The notes below the pieces were generated by a model that was not told where the DNA came from, ran no database searches, and was given only the letters and a program-made list of their open reading frames with translations. A stretch of DNA of 64,000 nt from assembly GCA_030411725.1 (NCBI GenBank), contig MU839832.1, forward strand, positions 1,364,001-1,428,000. Reading direction: 5' to 3'. Positions within the stretch are counted from its first letter, which is position 1. Every line of letters starts with the position of its first letter. Made by a program: the position numbers and the translations under genes. Positions 12,346-22,783 of the stretch are shown here, piece by piece. The stretch comes from Echria macrotheca. Taxonomy: Eukaryota; Ascomycota; Sordariomycetes; Sordariales; Schizotheciaceae.

Positions 12346-13176
12346 TTACAGCAAGACGCACATGCCCCTGCTAACCTTCTTCCGCTCATCCTCCACTTGC
12401 CTGCCGGCCCTCGTCTTCCTTATGGCCCTCTCAGGCCGTTTCTTGTACTGATATCTCTTGAGCTCCTCCGCAAACTGAAGCTGGGGTGGGTGTTCCGGCC
12501 CTTGAGTTTCAACCTGGTCCGCAAAATAGTCTAGTATCCGTTTGTAACTCTTGCCGTCGTCAAGGAACCTGATGATCCTTGGACCCTTGGGAAGCAGGTT
12601 CCGACGCTCGAGCTCCAGGTCGTGGTTGAGGGTCTCGTATTCCTTTCGGCTGTTGTCGTCGGTGAGATTGACACGGTCCCAGCGGCTCGTGACGAAGGCC
12701 ACGTGCGGGAACTTCTCGCCGCATATTGCTTGGAGGAGCTTGAAGTTGGCCATGTGTACCCTGCCGAGACGGAGGTTCTCAATGCTGTGGAAGTAGACAA
12801 CACCGCTGACGCTGGCCTGGCCCATCTCTACGAGCTGATCGGCGATCTGGCCAAGAATCTGAAGGTTTTGTTCATGTGTGTTGTTGTCGGCTAGTCCAGG
12901 AGTGTCGATAATGGTGAGCCGCGCCCGCCTATACTGGGTCGTGCAACGTTGGCAGGTCTTCGTTGCTGTGGATGCGGGGATGCTATTAGTGACATGCATC
13001 TGAATGGGGAGTTCGGGGCATTCGACTTCTTGTTTCAGGCAATGTCACTTACTCGGACCGGTTGGATAGTGAGATCCGCTGACCTTCACTTGGGCCTTCG
13101 TCGCTGCCCTGGTGAAAGTCGACTTTCCAGATCCGTGAAGTCCGATGAGTAGAATCACCACATCTGAAGTCGCCAT
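12346..13176 (-). CDS. AIG1/IAN-like small GTPase with C-terminal CaaX box
   Basis: Two exons on the minus strand (13176-13053 and 12965-12346) give 247 aa; the intron is phase 1 with GTAAGT donor and a CTAAT branch before CACAG. Seen: P-loop GLHGSGKST at residues 12-20, switch-II DTPGLAD starting at Asp62, and a G4-like TSRWD. The C-terminus is Lys/Arg-rich and ends in the tetrapeptide CVLL. Known: AIG1/IAN/GIMAP-type GTPases carry these motifs, and Cys-aliphatic-aliphatic-Leu is a geranylgeranyltransferase-I signal. Inference: a membrane-anchored GTPase. It is transcribed divergently from the related GTPase at 13836 and converges on the patatin gene. Most fungal AIG1-like proteins I know of have longer coiled-coil tails; this one is short. 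Function unknown. Confidence 0.85.
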
Positions 13177-13835
13177 GGGAACACAAGACGCGCACGGTGT
13201 GGTACACCGAGTAAGCTAGGTTGACGGATATCTGGAGGGAGGAGACACCGTATGATTTCGTCAAAGATACTGACAGCTAGATTCAACAAACTCATGCGGG
13301 ACAAGACCACGTATGTAGGATTCCCGACAATCGCGATGCTGGTCAGCGTTGGGATTCGGGATTGGGTTGGGCTGGCTTGGGTTGAGCTGGGTTGGGTTTC
13401 GCTGAGAAATGCCAGCCATCTTCCCATAAATCTCACTGCTGCCCAACGAAGTCATTGGTTAGAGGACTTGACTTGACGCACAGATTCGCCCATTCACTGC
13501 ATTCCTCTTGCTCTTGATAACACGCTCCATCCAGTGGGTGGTCTGGCCCTGCAGCTGCCCAACCGGAACGGTGTGCACTGGCATGACGTCGCCTGACGAC
13601 TGGAGACCTGCTGACCGGAGTCCTGGAACCTAAGGCTTGCGCCAAGTTGAAAAGAGAGAGGGCAGCGAAGCAACCAGAATAGTTTGATGGAGGGAGGGAA
13701 CTACGGACAGCAGGATTGCTTTTGTTCCTTTTGCATTCTTACTCGCTTCCGCTTTTCTCTTCTGCTCCCCCGAGTTCACTCCCTGTAAGCACACGAAACC
13801 TCGCTCACATATACTGGCAACGGAACGCAGTCGAA
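13177..13835. promoter_or_regulatory. shared divergent promoter of two AIG1-like GTPase genes
   Basis: 660 nt separate the two start codons. It contains a dense run of GGG tracts on the plus strand at 13351-13397 (seven GGG runs with 2-9-nt loops), which matches a G-quadruplex motif. The leader just before 13836 is pyrimidine-rich. No coding sequence is convincing. Confidence 0.5.
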
Positions 13836-14924
13836 ATGGCGGCTACGGACGGGAGAGAAAACCGCAGTGTCCTCATAGCTTTGCTAGGGGTGACAGGCGC
13901 TGGCAAGACCACCTTTGCAAGGCTTGCATCTGGTAACCGGGAGCTGCGAGTTGGACACAGCATTTATCCATGTTGGTAAATTTCTATCTAATCCTCTCCC
14001 CCAACAAGCTTCATGACGTTTAATAACAGAACATTATTGTTGCCTCGAAGGCACACAAGAACCCCAGGTCGTCACGTTCACCTTGGACGGCCGCCCAATT
14101 CTCCTGATCGACACCCCGGGCTTTGACGACGATACCCGAACCGACGTAGAAATCCTCGAGGACATCGCCAAGTGGCTGGCCCAGCAAGGATACCTCCAAG
14201 GATCAGACCAACTCGACGGCCTTGTGATCCTGCACCCCGTTACGCAGCATCGTCTGGGCGGACAAGAACGGCGGCGCACAAAGCTGCTCCAGAACCTTTT
14301 GGGCCACAATGCTTTCAAGCGCATCATCATTGCCACCACCATGTGGGAGAAGATCAGGCAGGAGGACGAGGAGGACGTAAAGCGCAGTGTGAAGGAGCGG
14401 GAAAAGGATATCTGGTACGACCTCGTCAGCAAGGGGGCGAAGCTTCGGAAACACAAAAACAACCCCAACTCGGCACACGAGATCATCCGGGAGATCATCA
14501 AACTGTCGGAAAAGTACGGGAAGCTCGAACCCCTGATCCAGGAGGAGCTGAAGAAAGACCCGAGACTCGTGAGGACGACGGCGGGCAAATCGATGAAGAA
14601 GGATCTCGAGGCCGATATCGAGCGGGCTGAGGCGTTGCTCAGGGAGCACATGGAATATATGCCCCCAGTGCCGCGCAAGATGGACGAGTACTTGCGAAAC
14701 CCGAGGTGGAAAAAGTACAGGGAGTGGAGCGAAGAGAAAAGAGCGCTTGAAAAGAGACTCGAGAGACTCAGGGCCAGTCTGCACAAGTTATCCCATATGC
14801 AGGTAAGAATTCCCGATCCTGCTCCTTTCAGGAGTCGCAAAAGGTCATTTCACTAATATTTCTCTTTCAAAAATAGTTCGGATGGGCCAAGAAGTTTCTC
14901 GGTCTCTTTCTTTCCTCCAAGTGA
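13836..14924 (+). CDS. AIG1/IAN-like GTPase with coiled-coil tail
   Basis: Seen: P-loop GVTGAGKTT at residues 18-26, GHSIYPC (G2 region), DTPGFDD (G3), a G4-like TTMWEKI, then a long charged helical region and a short hydrophobic C-terminal exon (FLGLFLSS). Exon 1 starts at 13836. The main exon ends at 14802 and the last exon is 14877-14924, both in phase. The first junction is unresolved. The obvious donor GTAAAT at 13976 leaves the wrong phase for every acceptor. Donor GTTGGT at 13972 with acceptor 14050 keeps the expected YPC...TQEPQ text. Donor GTAACC at 13933 with acceptor 14029 is also in frame but removes the G2 motif. A base error or frameshift is possible. Known: the pattern matches fungal AIG1-like GTPases. 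Inference: paralogue and possible partner of the divergent CaaX GTPase. The hydrophobic C-terminus may contact membrane. Confidence 0.75.
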
Positions 14925-16338
14925 TGTGGTGCAGCTCTCCCCAAGCTGAAGGGACACACACGGGACGGACAGATCTCACCCTGCTGTGATGGGGGTTCTC
15001 GAGAGGCAACGCTCAAGGTGCCAAGATGGGGTGAACTGTCTCGTCGCCGAGGATCAATCACGATTGTTGTTGCCGGCGCTGTGGTATATGCTTTTATCGG
15101 GGTGCCTGGAATATTGATACATGGCTACCGGGGTGTTGGACGAAAGGGGGGATGTGTTCCTGGCCGAATTTAGCGTGCATACCTACCTATCCACTGCAAA
15201 TTTACCGATTTACTCTCACCTCCCTCCCGCGTACCTTCTTCTCTCAAAAAGACCGTTCATCTTTCAATTCTTCATGCCGTGACGGAGCCTGATGATATTC
15301 ATCATCAGCATTCCCAACAGGACAGGAAACCAACACGACATTAGGCAGGTCCCTTGGTGAACCCTCTCGCCCTTGGCTGCCGAATATGGGAAACGAATCC
15401 GGTTGACTCCGCAGTTGACTCTGAGTCGTGTCTTACCCGCACTCATCACGTACATACCGGTACACTTCGTGGTGTCTTCCCCACAGCGTTAAAAAGCCTC
15501 ATGTGTTTCCAAGACAGGATCGCTGATGAGGAACCACCAAGTTGGTGGAGAGATCGACATGTCTCCCTCCTGAAACGCACCAAAAAGCCGTTGGGTTGGC
15601 GCGGGATGTGAAAAGAAGCAACGATCGGCGACCTGTCAGATGGGCTCGGCAGTGGAGACGCCACCGGAGCAATCTCACGGAGAACTCCGTCTACCTCCAG
15701 AAATCAAGTTTAGACCATCAGAAAGGGGCCGCATATTCCGTACACCTGTCAGTACCAAAAAGACTGTTAGCTTCTTCTACTCTTGTCAAGATCAAGAACA
15801 CGAGAAAAAGTCAACAATACCAGGAAAATAAACAACCGGCGCCAGCATGACGTCTTGGGATTGCGAAGGAGAGGTCTGCCAAGGAGCCGGACAGGGGCCC
15901 GAGTAAGGCCGGCGATGATGGCTTGGCTCCGCCTAGGTAGGGACCTGCGAATTGAGATCAGCGTGGGAAAAGCAAACGACAACAGAACCGCTGACCCGAC
16001 AAGACGGCCGTGACGTCGGCGGTTGCTCATCATCAGCAGACAACTGATGTCAGCACCAACAAGCCAAGCAGAAAGAGAAAGAAATGACAGCACGAAAGAA
16101 AGGGGAAGGGAGAAATGGGGTCCAGGTTGATCACATATATATAGACCACTGTGTCTCTCCCCGTCTCAGCCATCTTTCGCCATCGACACATCAAATCGCA
16201 CCATCCTCTCTCTCTCTTTCGCTCTCTCGCAACGTGTTTGCAGCCACTCTTTTGAGATATCCAACTAGTCACCGTCCGCTATCCGAGACATCCACCACAC
16301 TCTCTTGTTTTCGTTTTAGTTTCAGCCCATTCACCACA
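14925..16338. promoter_or_regulatory. intergenic with TATA-containing promoter of the secreted protein gene
   Basis: 1.4 kb without a convincing gene. TATATATA at 16136-16143 lies about 200 nt before the start codon at 16339, followed by a CT-rich leader (16198-16235) typical of strongly transcribed fungal genes. Confidence 0.5.
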
Positions 16339-17318
16339 ATGAAGTTCCTCACCGCAGCCGCCGTCCTCCTCTCCACCGCCGTCGGGTCGGTAGCAGCCCT
16401 CCCCCACGACTTCGAGGGCCACCCGCACCACCCTACGGCGGTGCACAAGCCCGAGATAGAAGTCGAGATCGAGGCCCGCTCGTCCACCGAGACGGCCGCC
16501 CCGGCCTGGGTACCCGGCTGGTCGGCCCCCTCCACGACCGCTGCGTACCCGTCCGTCCCGTCACCCACCAGGCCCGCCGAGCCGGAGGAGACAGCCCACA
16601 CCCACGGCGTCAGTGAGGTCGAGGACCATGACCTCGAACCGCACGTGGCCAAGGTGGTCAAGGGCGTGTTGATCACCGTTGTCGAAGTGAAGGGTCTTGT
16701 TCTCGCCGACCTCGCTCTGATCGGTAAGCTTTTTTTTATCTCCCGTCCCATAACATTCATATTGTCGTGCACAAAAGGACATCCTTTCTTCCACACCCTT
16801 AGATACTCCCCTTTTATACGACACATCGCTAATAACATCACTGCAAAAAAGCCAAGCTAGTCGACGCAGCCGAGACCGACGTCAAAGCCCTCCTCGGCGT
16901 CCTGCACACGCTCGAGTCCCACCTCTCGACCATCCTCAAGACCGTCATCCCCGCCCTGGCCGGCCTCGTCTTCCAGGTCGGCAGCCTGGCCGAGCTCGAC
17001 CTGCAGGCCGTCCTCGAGCTGCTCGTCGAGATCAAGGCGATCCTGGTCGCCGTCCTCGCCTGCCTGCTGCACCTCGTCGCGACGCTCAAGGCCGAGGTGC
17101 TCGCGCTCGTGCTGGCCGAGATCCAGGGCTTGCTGGCGCTGATTGCGCTGATCGTCGGCCCCGTCATCAAGCTTGCGCTGTGCGCTGTGCTTGGGCTCGA
17201 GGAGACGTTGGGCGGGCTTGTCGAGGAGATTCTGGGGCTCGTTGCGGATCTGTCCAAGTGCGCTTTGGAGCTGGGGGATGTGCTCACGCCTGTTTTGGGT
17301 GCTGTGCTTGGACACTAA
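16339..17318 (+). CDS. secreted Leu/Val/Ala-rich protein of unknown function
   Basis: Exons 16339-16723 and 16852-17318 (phase 1, GTAAGC donor, CTAAT branch) give 283 aa. Seen: a clear signal peptide (MKFLTAAAVLLSTAVGSVAA); a Pro/Ser/Thr/His-rich linker to about residue 95; then ~160 residues dominated by Leu, Val, Ala and Ile with regularly spaced Asp, Glu and Lys and three Cys, as expected of stacked amphipathic helices rather than membrane spans. I do not recognise a family. The TATA box and CT-rich leader suggest high expression. Possible roles are a surface-active or cell-wall protein or an effector-like protein, none shown by sequence. The gene is real on the basis of signal peptide, frame conservation and splice sites. 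Confidence 0.75.
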
Positions 17319-17763
17319 AGGGGTGACACGAGTGATGTGAATGGTGGTACATGTGAATATTGAGAGGAAGTATATACTGTAGATAATTAGTAATGATAAT
17401 AATTGGGCTTGCCCTCCATTTTTTGGTGTTATTCATGTGTTTGCAATGTGTGAGTGACAAATCTCGGCGGCATCGTCAGCTCGTCGGTCAGGAGTAGTCT
17501 CGCGGCAGTTTTGTCAGGGGGCTTATGCGGACTGTACCCCCTGATTGGACGGTGCTGGTTCTAGACTCTGCCATCTGCCCACCACTCCCGGGATCAGGCT
17601 TGGATCTGGACCCAGAGGCGGGCAATTCCGGGGAACCAGTGAGAGGTGCAGCAGCTCACCCCCCTCCTCGCTCCTCGGGAGTCCTCAGCTCGGCCGGCTG
17701 CAAGAAAAGGACCCTGAGCGCCACGTCCAGTCCGTCGGGTCCTGCTTCGAATTCACGACAGAC
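17319..17763. other. intergenic, 3' and 5' flanks
   Basis: 445 nt. AT-rich just after the previous stop (17340-17405), then GC-rich sequence leading into the regulator gene. No feature recognised. Confidence 0.45.
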
Positions 17764-19579
17764 ATGATGCAGAGCACAACAGTGACGACGACGACGAGTG
17801 TCTACACGAGGGCGCAAAAATCGTGTGGGGAGTGTCGCAGGCGGAAACAAAAGGTTTGTTCTTGTAGTCTCGATTTTGTTGTTCAGCGGGACTAATACCG
17901 AGACAGTGCATCCCTCCAGATACGCCGGGGACGCAATGCTCCAACTGTGTCAAGCGATGGCCGCCCGTCCAGTGTGTGTTCCAGCCGGTGCCGAGGGGAT
18001 CAAAATACGGTCTGCGCCGGGACCAGCCCGGGATCGAGTCCATCCTTGTCTTTCCCACCCAACGTCGGCAGCAGTCCGGGTCCGGCCCACGAGCTGTCGG
18101 CGGCGTCATGAGCGCCATCAACTGTCTGAATAGTATTGCCATCGAGGACACGATCCGCAATGCTGAGCTCATGCATATCTGTATTGATTGACTTTCAATA
18201 TCTGCCTCTCTGTTCAAGTGAATATCAATCCCAAACGAGCAACCCCCATCTAATAGGTAATCTGTCCAGTCCTAGAATACGTCTGCCCCAACATGGTCTC
18301 CCTCGACGGCAAGGACCCGCCCCTCATCTTCCGCACCATCATGCTCCCGTGGATGTTGCAATCCCCGCTATTCCCGTCCATCGCCATCCTCATGGCCTCG
18401 GCCGCGGACACTCTCGAGCTGGGCGGGGCGAGCCAGGCCGAGCCGTTCGCCATCAAGGCCAGGGTGCTCGGCATGATCAACAAGGCCATCGGGGCGGACC
18501 ACGACAGGACCGACATCCTGCGGTGTGTCATCCATCTGGTCATCATCGAGGTATGTTATTTTGTCAGCACAGCACTACCATGACGAGACTGACAGAGACG
18601 AAGTGGTTCTGGGGCGACGAGGCGAGTATGTGGGCCCATCTGCGAGGACTCAAAGACCTCGTCACGGCCCGCGGCGGGATCGGGTCGCTGAACGATCCTT
18701 TGTTTCTCTCCGTGCTGATACTGTACGTCACTTCACTTCCCCCACCATACCTAGGTCCTAGGTGGGCTGCCCAGGTGCTAAATAAGCGGGGGGTGGTTCA
18801 TCATTCACAGGACCGACTATGTCATCGCCTGCTGCTTCGAGAAATCGCTTTGTATCCAGGACGGGCTGCCGCCCTCGCTCGCCCCGCCCGCGCCAGCCAC
18901 ACACAGCAGTGCCCTAGCCAGTCCGCTGCGCGAGTATGACAAGTCGTTCGTAGCTCTGCGGAGCTTGTTGGTGCTGGACCTCGTCACGGCCAAGCTGCTC
19001 GACGACATCCGGTTCCTGACCGTCTCCATCACCTCGCTTCTCGCGGCGGGCGAGACTGACGACGCCGACGAGGTATCAAAACGAAAAACGAAGATCAAGA
19101 ATACCGCGTCGTTTATTCAAACGAGATTAAAAATCCCAGAGGAAGGAGGAAGCGATGACAGGAGGGCAGAAAAGAGGTCGGATGATGAGCTCGTGGCGGA
19201 GACCATCGCCCTCGCGGCGTCTGTTTACTTGGAATCCATCACGTCCCTCCAACCGCTGACGCGGTCCAAGACCAGTATCATCCAGGAGAGGCTGTACGCG
19301 TCCATGAGCGCCGTCTCCCCCAGGCGGTGGAAGAGAATCCCGGGGATCTATCTGTGGGTGGTCCTCGTCGCGGTGGCCCAGGTCTCGCGGTCGGCTGAGG
19401 AGGTCACCCACGGCGACGAGGAGGACAGGAAACGCAAGACACTGAGAAGGAGGCTTGGCACTGCTGCACAGGCGGTTGGTCAGGAGGCGTTTGGGCTGGC
19501 TATTTGCTATCTGAGGGCGTTTTGGGTTGTTCAGCGGTTTGTTGTAGGAGGGAAGTTGGGCGGTTTGGGAGGGGAGTAG
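17764..19579 (+). CDS. Zn2Cys6 fungal transcription factor
   Basis: Exons 17764-17853, 17907-18180, 18270-18550, 18598-18722 and 18811-19579 join to 512 aa. Seen: an N-terminal zinc binuclear cluster (CGECRRRKQKC ... CSNC ... C, i.e. C-x2-C-x6-C-x9-C-x2-C-x8-C) split by intron 1, then a fungal-specific regulatory region. The segment with IETKWFWGDEA and WAHLRGLKDLV ... RGG is typical of the short 'fungal transcription factor domain' family. An acidic/basic low-complexity insert lies near residues 305-325. Known: such proteins bind CGG-type half sites and act in the nucleus. Inference: it may regulate neighbouring small genes, but nothing in the sequence proves this. The intron 4 junction (18722/18811) is supported by phase and by text continuity. 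Confidence 0.88.
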
Positions 19580-20302
19580 CTGTTTGGGGTGTCTCTTTTG
19601 AGGGTGTGGTGCTTGCGAGGGGGGTTTGTTTGCTTTGACACACCTCTCTTTCATGGCACACACCACCCCAAACACCAGGACGTTTGTAGACGACGAGATG
19701 TCGAGTGGCCCTGAGACAGGACCCGTTTGCTATTTGTTAATTCTGAAAGTTGTCCGAGATTGGGACGCTGTATCCGGACATTGTGATGCCGGTCTTGTTT
19801 GCTTGAGGGTGTTGCTCGTGGTGCTGCTTGGGGTGTGTCTCTCCGGGGGTACTTCTCGGATGGTGACTCTTGAGGGTGTGGCTCCTCCTCGTCTGTTTAC
19901 CTCGCGATGTTTGCTCACGACGTCAGAGTGGACCTTTTCACCAAATATAGCGCACTTTGCCAGATATATAAGGCTTTGTTGTCACTCTCTCCTCAGGCAT
20001 CTGTCCTCACCCTCTGGGTATAAATAGTTGGCTCCCCCCCCCAGAAATTTCCTGCGTTCTCGCTCTCTCTCTCTCTTCTTCCCACACCAATCTTGCGAGC
20101 TCTGGGATCTCGCGCTGCACTGCACCATCACAAACACTTCTCTCTTCACTTTTCACTCTTCTCTCTATCACATCTACACACTACCACTTCACATCACAAT
20201 CTTCCACTTCACATCTGCACCATCTCACTTCTCTCCATCACTCTCCCCATCACAACAGCACAGTCACTTCACATCAAGCACCTCTCCATTGACATCAACA
20301 CC
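19580..20302. promoter_or_regulatory. promoter and AC/CT-rich leader of a membrane protein gene
   Basis: 723 nt. TATAAATAG at 20019-20027 is a strong TATA match. It is followed by about 250 nt almost free of G on the plus strand (CACTTCACATC-like text, 20125-20295), a long pyrimidine/A-rich 5' leader that runs to the start codon at 20303. Confidence 0.6.
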
Positions 20303-21018
20303 ATGTTCTTTGGAGAAGATCCCCGTTCCCATCGGCACAGAGGGTCTCGCATTTTGCGGACCCTCTGTGTCCTTGCTGGCCTCATCGCAACGCCCATGAT
20401 CCTCTGGGTCGTGGGCGCTGTGGTAGGCTTTGTTCCAACCGATGGTGAGTTCTCTTCCCCGACCTCTGCGCTAACCGCCAGTGATCTGCTCTACATGGTG
20501 TTCAAAGTCAACTCCTACCTGCTGGGCAGCCTGGGTAGGAGCGTTTCATTCCCCACTAGTGCCGCTGGCATGGGTGTGCTGCTCTTCTGGATTTACGTCC
20601 TCAAAAGAGCAGCGTTTCCCATTGTCATGTATTTCGTCTTCATTCTACAGATGTACGAGGTGGACTACTTGGTCCACATGATACTCGACGCGTGTGGAGA
20701 CGTCCACCTCATCATGGCTGGGAGCAAGTTGGTCCTCCCGTACATCGCGGCGGGCTGGGCTGCCTTTGTATACGTCTGCCTACCTGGTGTTTGTGAGTCT
20801 CTCTCTACCCCTCCTTCCTGTCCCCTCCACCACAAACAAACAAACAAACAAACAAAACAGCGCTGACATTTGGCAATTGCCTCTAAGGGACCTACATCAA
20901 TCCAAGCATCCACGGGGCCGTCGTTCTCGGCTGGTTGTACACTATACTCGTCGTCGTTGCCCGGGCTCTTGTTCTCGCTTGCGAGATGATCAAGATCGCC
21001 TGGCGCAATGACTGGTGA
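20303..21018 (+). CDS. orphan multi-pass membrane protein
   Basis: Exons 20303-20792 and 20888-21018 (phase 1, GTGAGT donor, CTCTAAG acceptor) give 206 aa. Seen: a basic His/Arg-rich N-terminus, then about five hydrophobic stretches (near residues 17-43, 78-105, 108-122, 140-160 and 175-195). No catalytic motif or known family is recognised. Within exon 1, 20442-20478 begins GTGAGT, has a CTAAC branch and ends CAG: a 37-nt intron-like segment whose removal would break the frame, so it is kept as coding. The gene has a TATA box and a long AC-rich leader. It is the first of three small membrane proteins in a row, each with a single phase-1 intron. Confidence 0.6.
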
Positions 21019-21928
21019 ATTGTCCCTCCTCTATGACAATTCGCCAGGCGATATGGTGGGGTCGGCTAGCCAAGGCGGAGTGAGACTCAAGGTGCATCTG
21101 ATGCCCTTGTTCTCGCCGCGAAAGCGTGGTTGTTTAGACTGCAAGGTAAGTTTGTCCTTCTTTGTTTACTTTTCGTCGCACGCGTCTTGCCTGCCCCACT
21201 TCTCCCCTCTTCTCTGCTCTTTATTTGCGTCACAGAGTTCTATTTCGTCAGGGCTATACTAACAGCTGTTGTCTTCAGTGCAGACTAGGCACCACGATAT
21301 CGAGAATGTTTTGGTCGTATGGGTCGGAGGTTTTCTTTTGTATTTAGACTTTGCCTTTTAGACTTTGCTTGTTTTTTCAGTTTTCCTTTTGTCTTTTTCC
21401 TTTTGTCGGTTGGGCGGTTGGGCGTGGAGTTTTGGGGGGTTGGAGTTGGAGTTGGGCTTAGACTGGGGGTGTTTGGAGTCTGGGCGGTGTTGATAGGCTT
21501 TTTTTTTTTTTGCTTTTTTTTTTTTTTTGCCTTGGGCCAATTCAAGGGGGGACGCCCCCCGGCCCAGAACCTCTCTGTCCCTTGCTGCATGTGACATGTC
21601 TGCGCTGGTGTTTTGTCCTATTCGTTCTATATATCCCCTCTGGTTTCTCTAGCCTGCTCTTTGGAGCAATTTCCTCCAAGCGGTGTTCGAAGCCGTGGTG
21701 GTGATGACACGCCACATGCCATCGCCATCATGGCGATGATACCTTTCTACTAGATCCTCAACAGACACCTCTCTTGTGATAGTATATAAAGATCGATATT
21801 CAATTTGCAGTGGGCTACGCCCAAACCGACCTGCTCTGGGCGGTTGTTACGATGTCGCTGGCCGTGATTGGATGGACATGCGCTCTGACGGCCAACACGA
21901 AACATCATTGCCGACAAGTTTCAACGCG
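21019..21928. other. intergenic with long poly-T tracts
   Basis: Two T-runs at about 21500-21528 interrupt a T/G-rich, A-poor plus-strand segment (21340-21540). Fragments with splice-like signals occur (GTAAGT near 21146, TTGCAG before 21811) but no complete gene could be assembled. Confidence 0.4.
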
Positions 21929-22213
21929 ATGTCCATACTAGGGCGATACATTACACTTCCGGACTTGCGGGCGGTTATGGCCTGCTTTTGGCTGTACGTT
22001 CTACTCTTGGTTACGCTGAGGTACTTCTTCCCTCGCTCACTGTTGCGGTTCAACCCACAGCGTGACTTACAGAAAACGGATTGGGACTTTTCTGAATACA
22101 CGAACTGTGGCAGCCCTGGTCTCGAAGGGCGAGACTTCGAGCTTAGAGATCGCGTTTTGAAGAAGGTGGAAGCAAGAGTCCGCACCGACACACAATTTCA
22201 CCCACAAGGGTGA
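21929..22213 (+). CDS. possible small membrane protein, uncertain
   Basis: 94-codon frame starting MSILGRYITLP. One clear hydrophobic span (ACFWLYVLLLVTL, about residues 17-32) is followed by a basic then mixed-charge soluble tail. The frame is open upstream to 21776, and another reading frame just before it (after TTTGCAG at 21810) also looks like a membrane-protein exon ending in a stop at 21938. This could therefore be the 3' remnant of a broken or unresolved gene. No family recognised. Confidence 0.3.
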   Translation: MSILGRYITLPDLRAVMACFWLYVLLLVTLRYFFPRSLLRFNPQRDLQKTDWDFSEYTNCGSPGLEGRDFELRDRVLKKVEARVRTDTQFHPQG

Positions 22214-22783
22214 TCGCGCTGCGCCTGCGCGGGCGGCTTTGTGGGATGTATTATCCCTAGATACCTAGCCATTTCGCATCAGCTTGCGCGGATTGCGTGC
22301 TACAGGACTGGAGGCAGCGGTGCACTCACAACCGTATATATCCTTAACCTAACCCTCATCGTACAAAGCTAACCCTATACGCAGCCGATCACACTACCGC
22401 CCAAGCCCTAGCCCAGCCTCAAAAATCGCCCATAGGTAGCTCAAACCCCTCATACCCTTAAATATTTACTCGCCCTAGCCAGCATAAAATACCCGTAACG
22501 CCTACCCATAGCACTTCTACTTATACAAGCAGGCCCTAGCCTAATCTGAATGATATAAGTTTTGACGCCAATCCTCGCGCAGGAGCTGGGCTGGCGAGCC
22601 GGCCCAGAGAAACCTAAGAATCCATTCGGCGAACCTACCTACCTTACCAGTGTGACACATCCACGTCACAGGACGCCATACTTCTCGCAGTTCATTCAAG
22701 CCCGGTTTGTCTAACGCTTAGTACGCGCCGGAAACGCACCATCGCCTACTTCCGCCCATCACCAAGCGTGCTTACGACATTCG
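22214..22783. repeat. strand-biased AT-rich block, possible decayed (RIP-like) repeat
   Basis: From about 22320 to 22560 the plus strand is rich in A and C and poor in G, with many CCCTA/TAACC words, for example CCTTAACCTAACCCT near 22353. The composition differs from both flanks and no frame is open. It fits an old repeat altered by RIP-type C-to-T change, but no transposon protein or terminal repeat is recognisable. The telomere-like words amount to only about two imperfect CCCTAA units. Confidence 0.35.

Noticed and set aside
22353..22385. CCTAACCCT words resembling telomeric repeat
   Set aside because: Only about two imperfect units within an A/C-rich block; not an interstitial telomere array.
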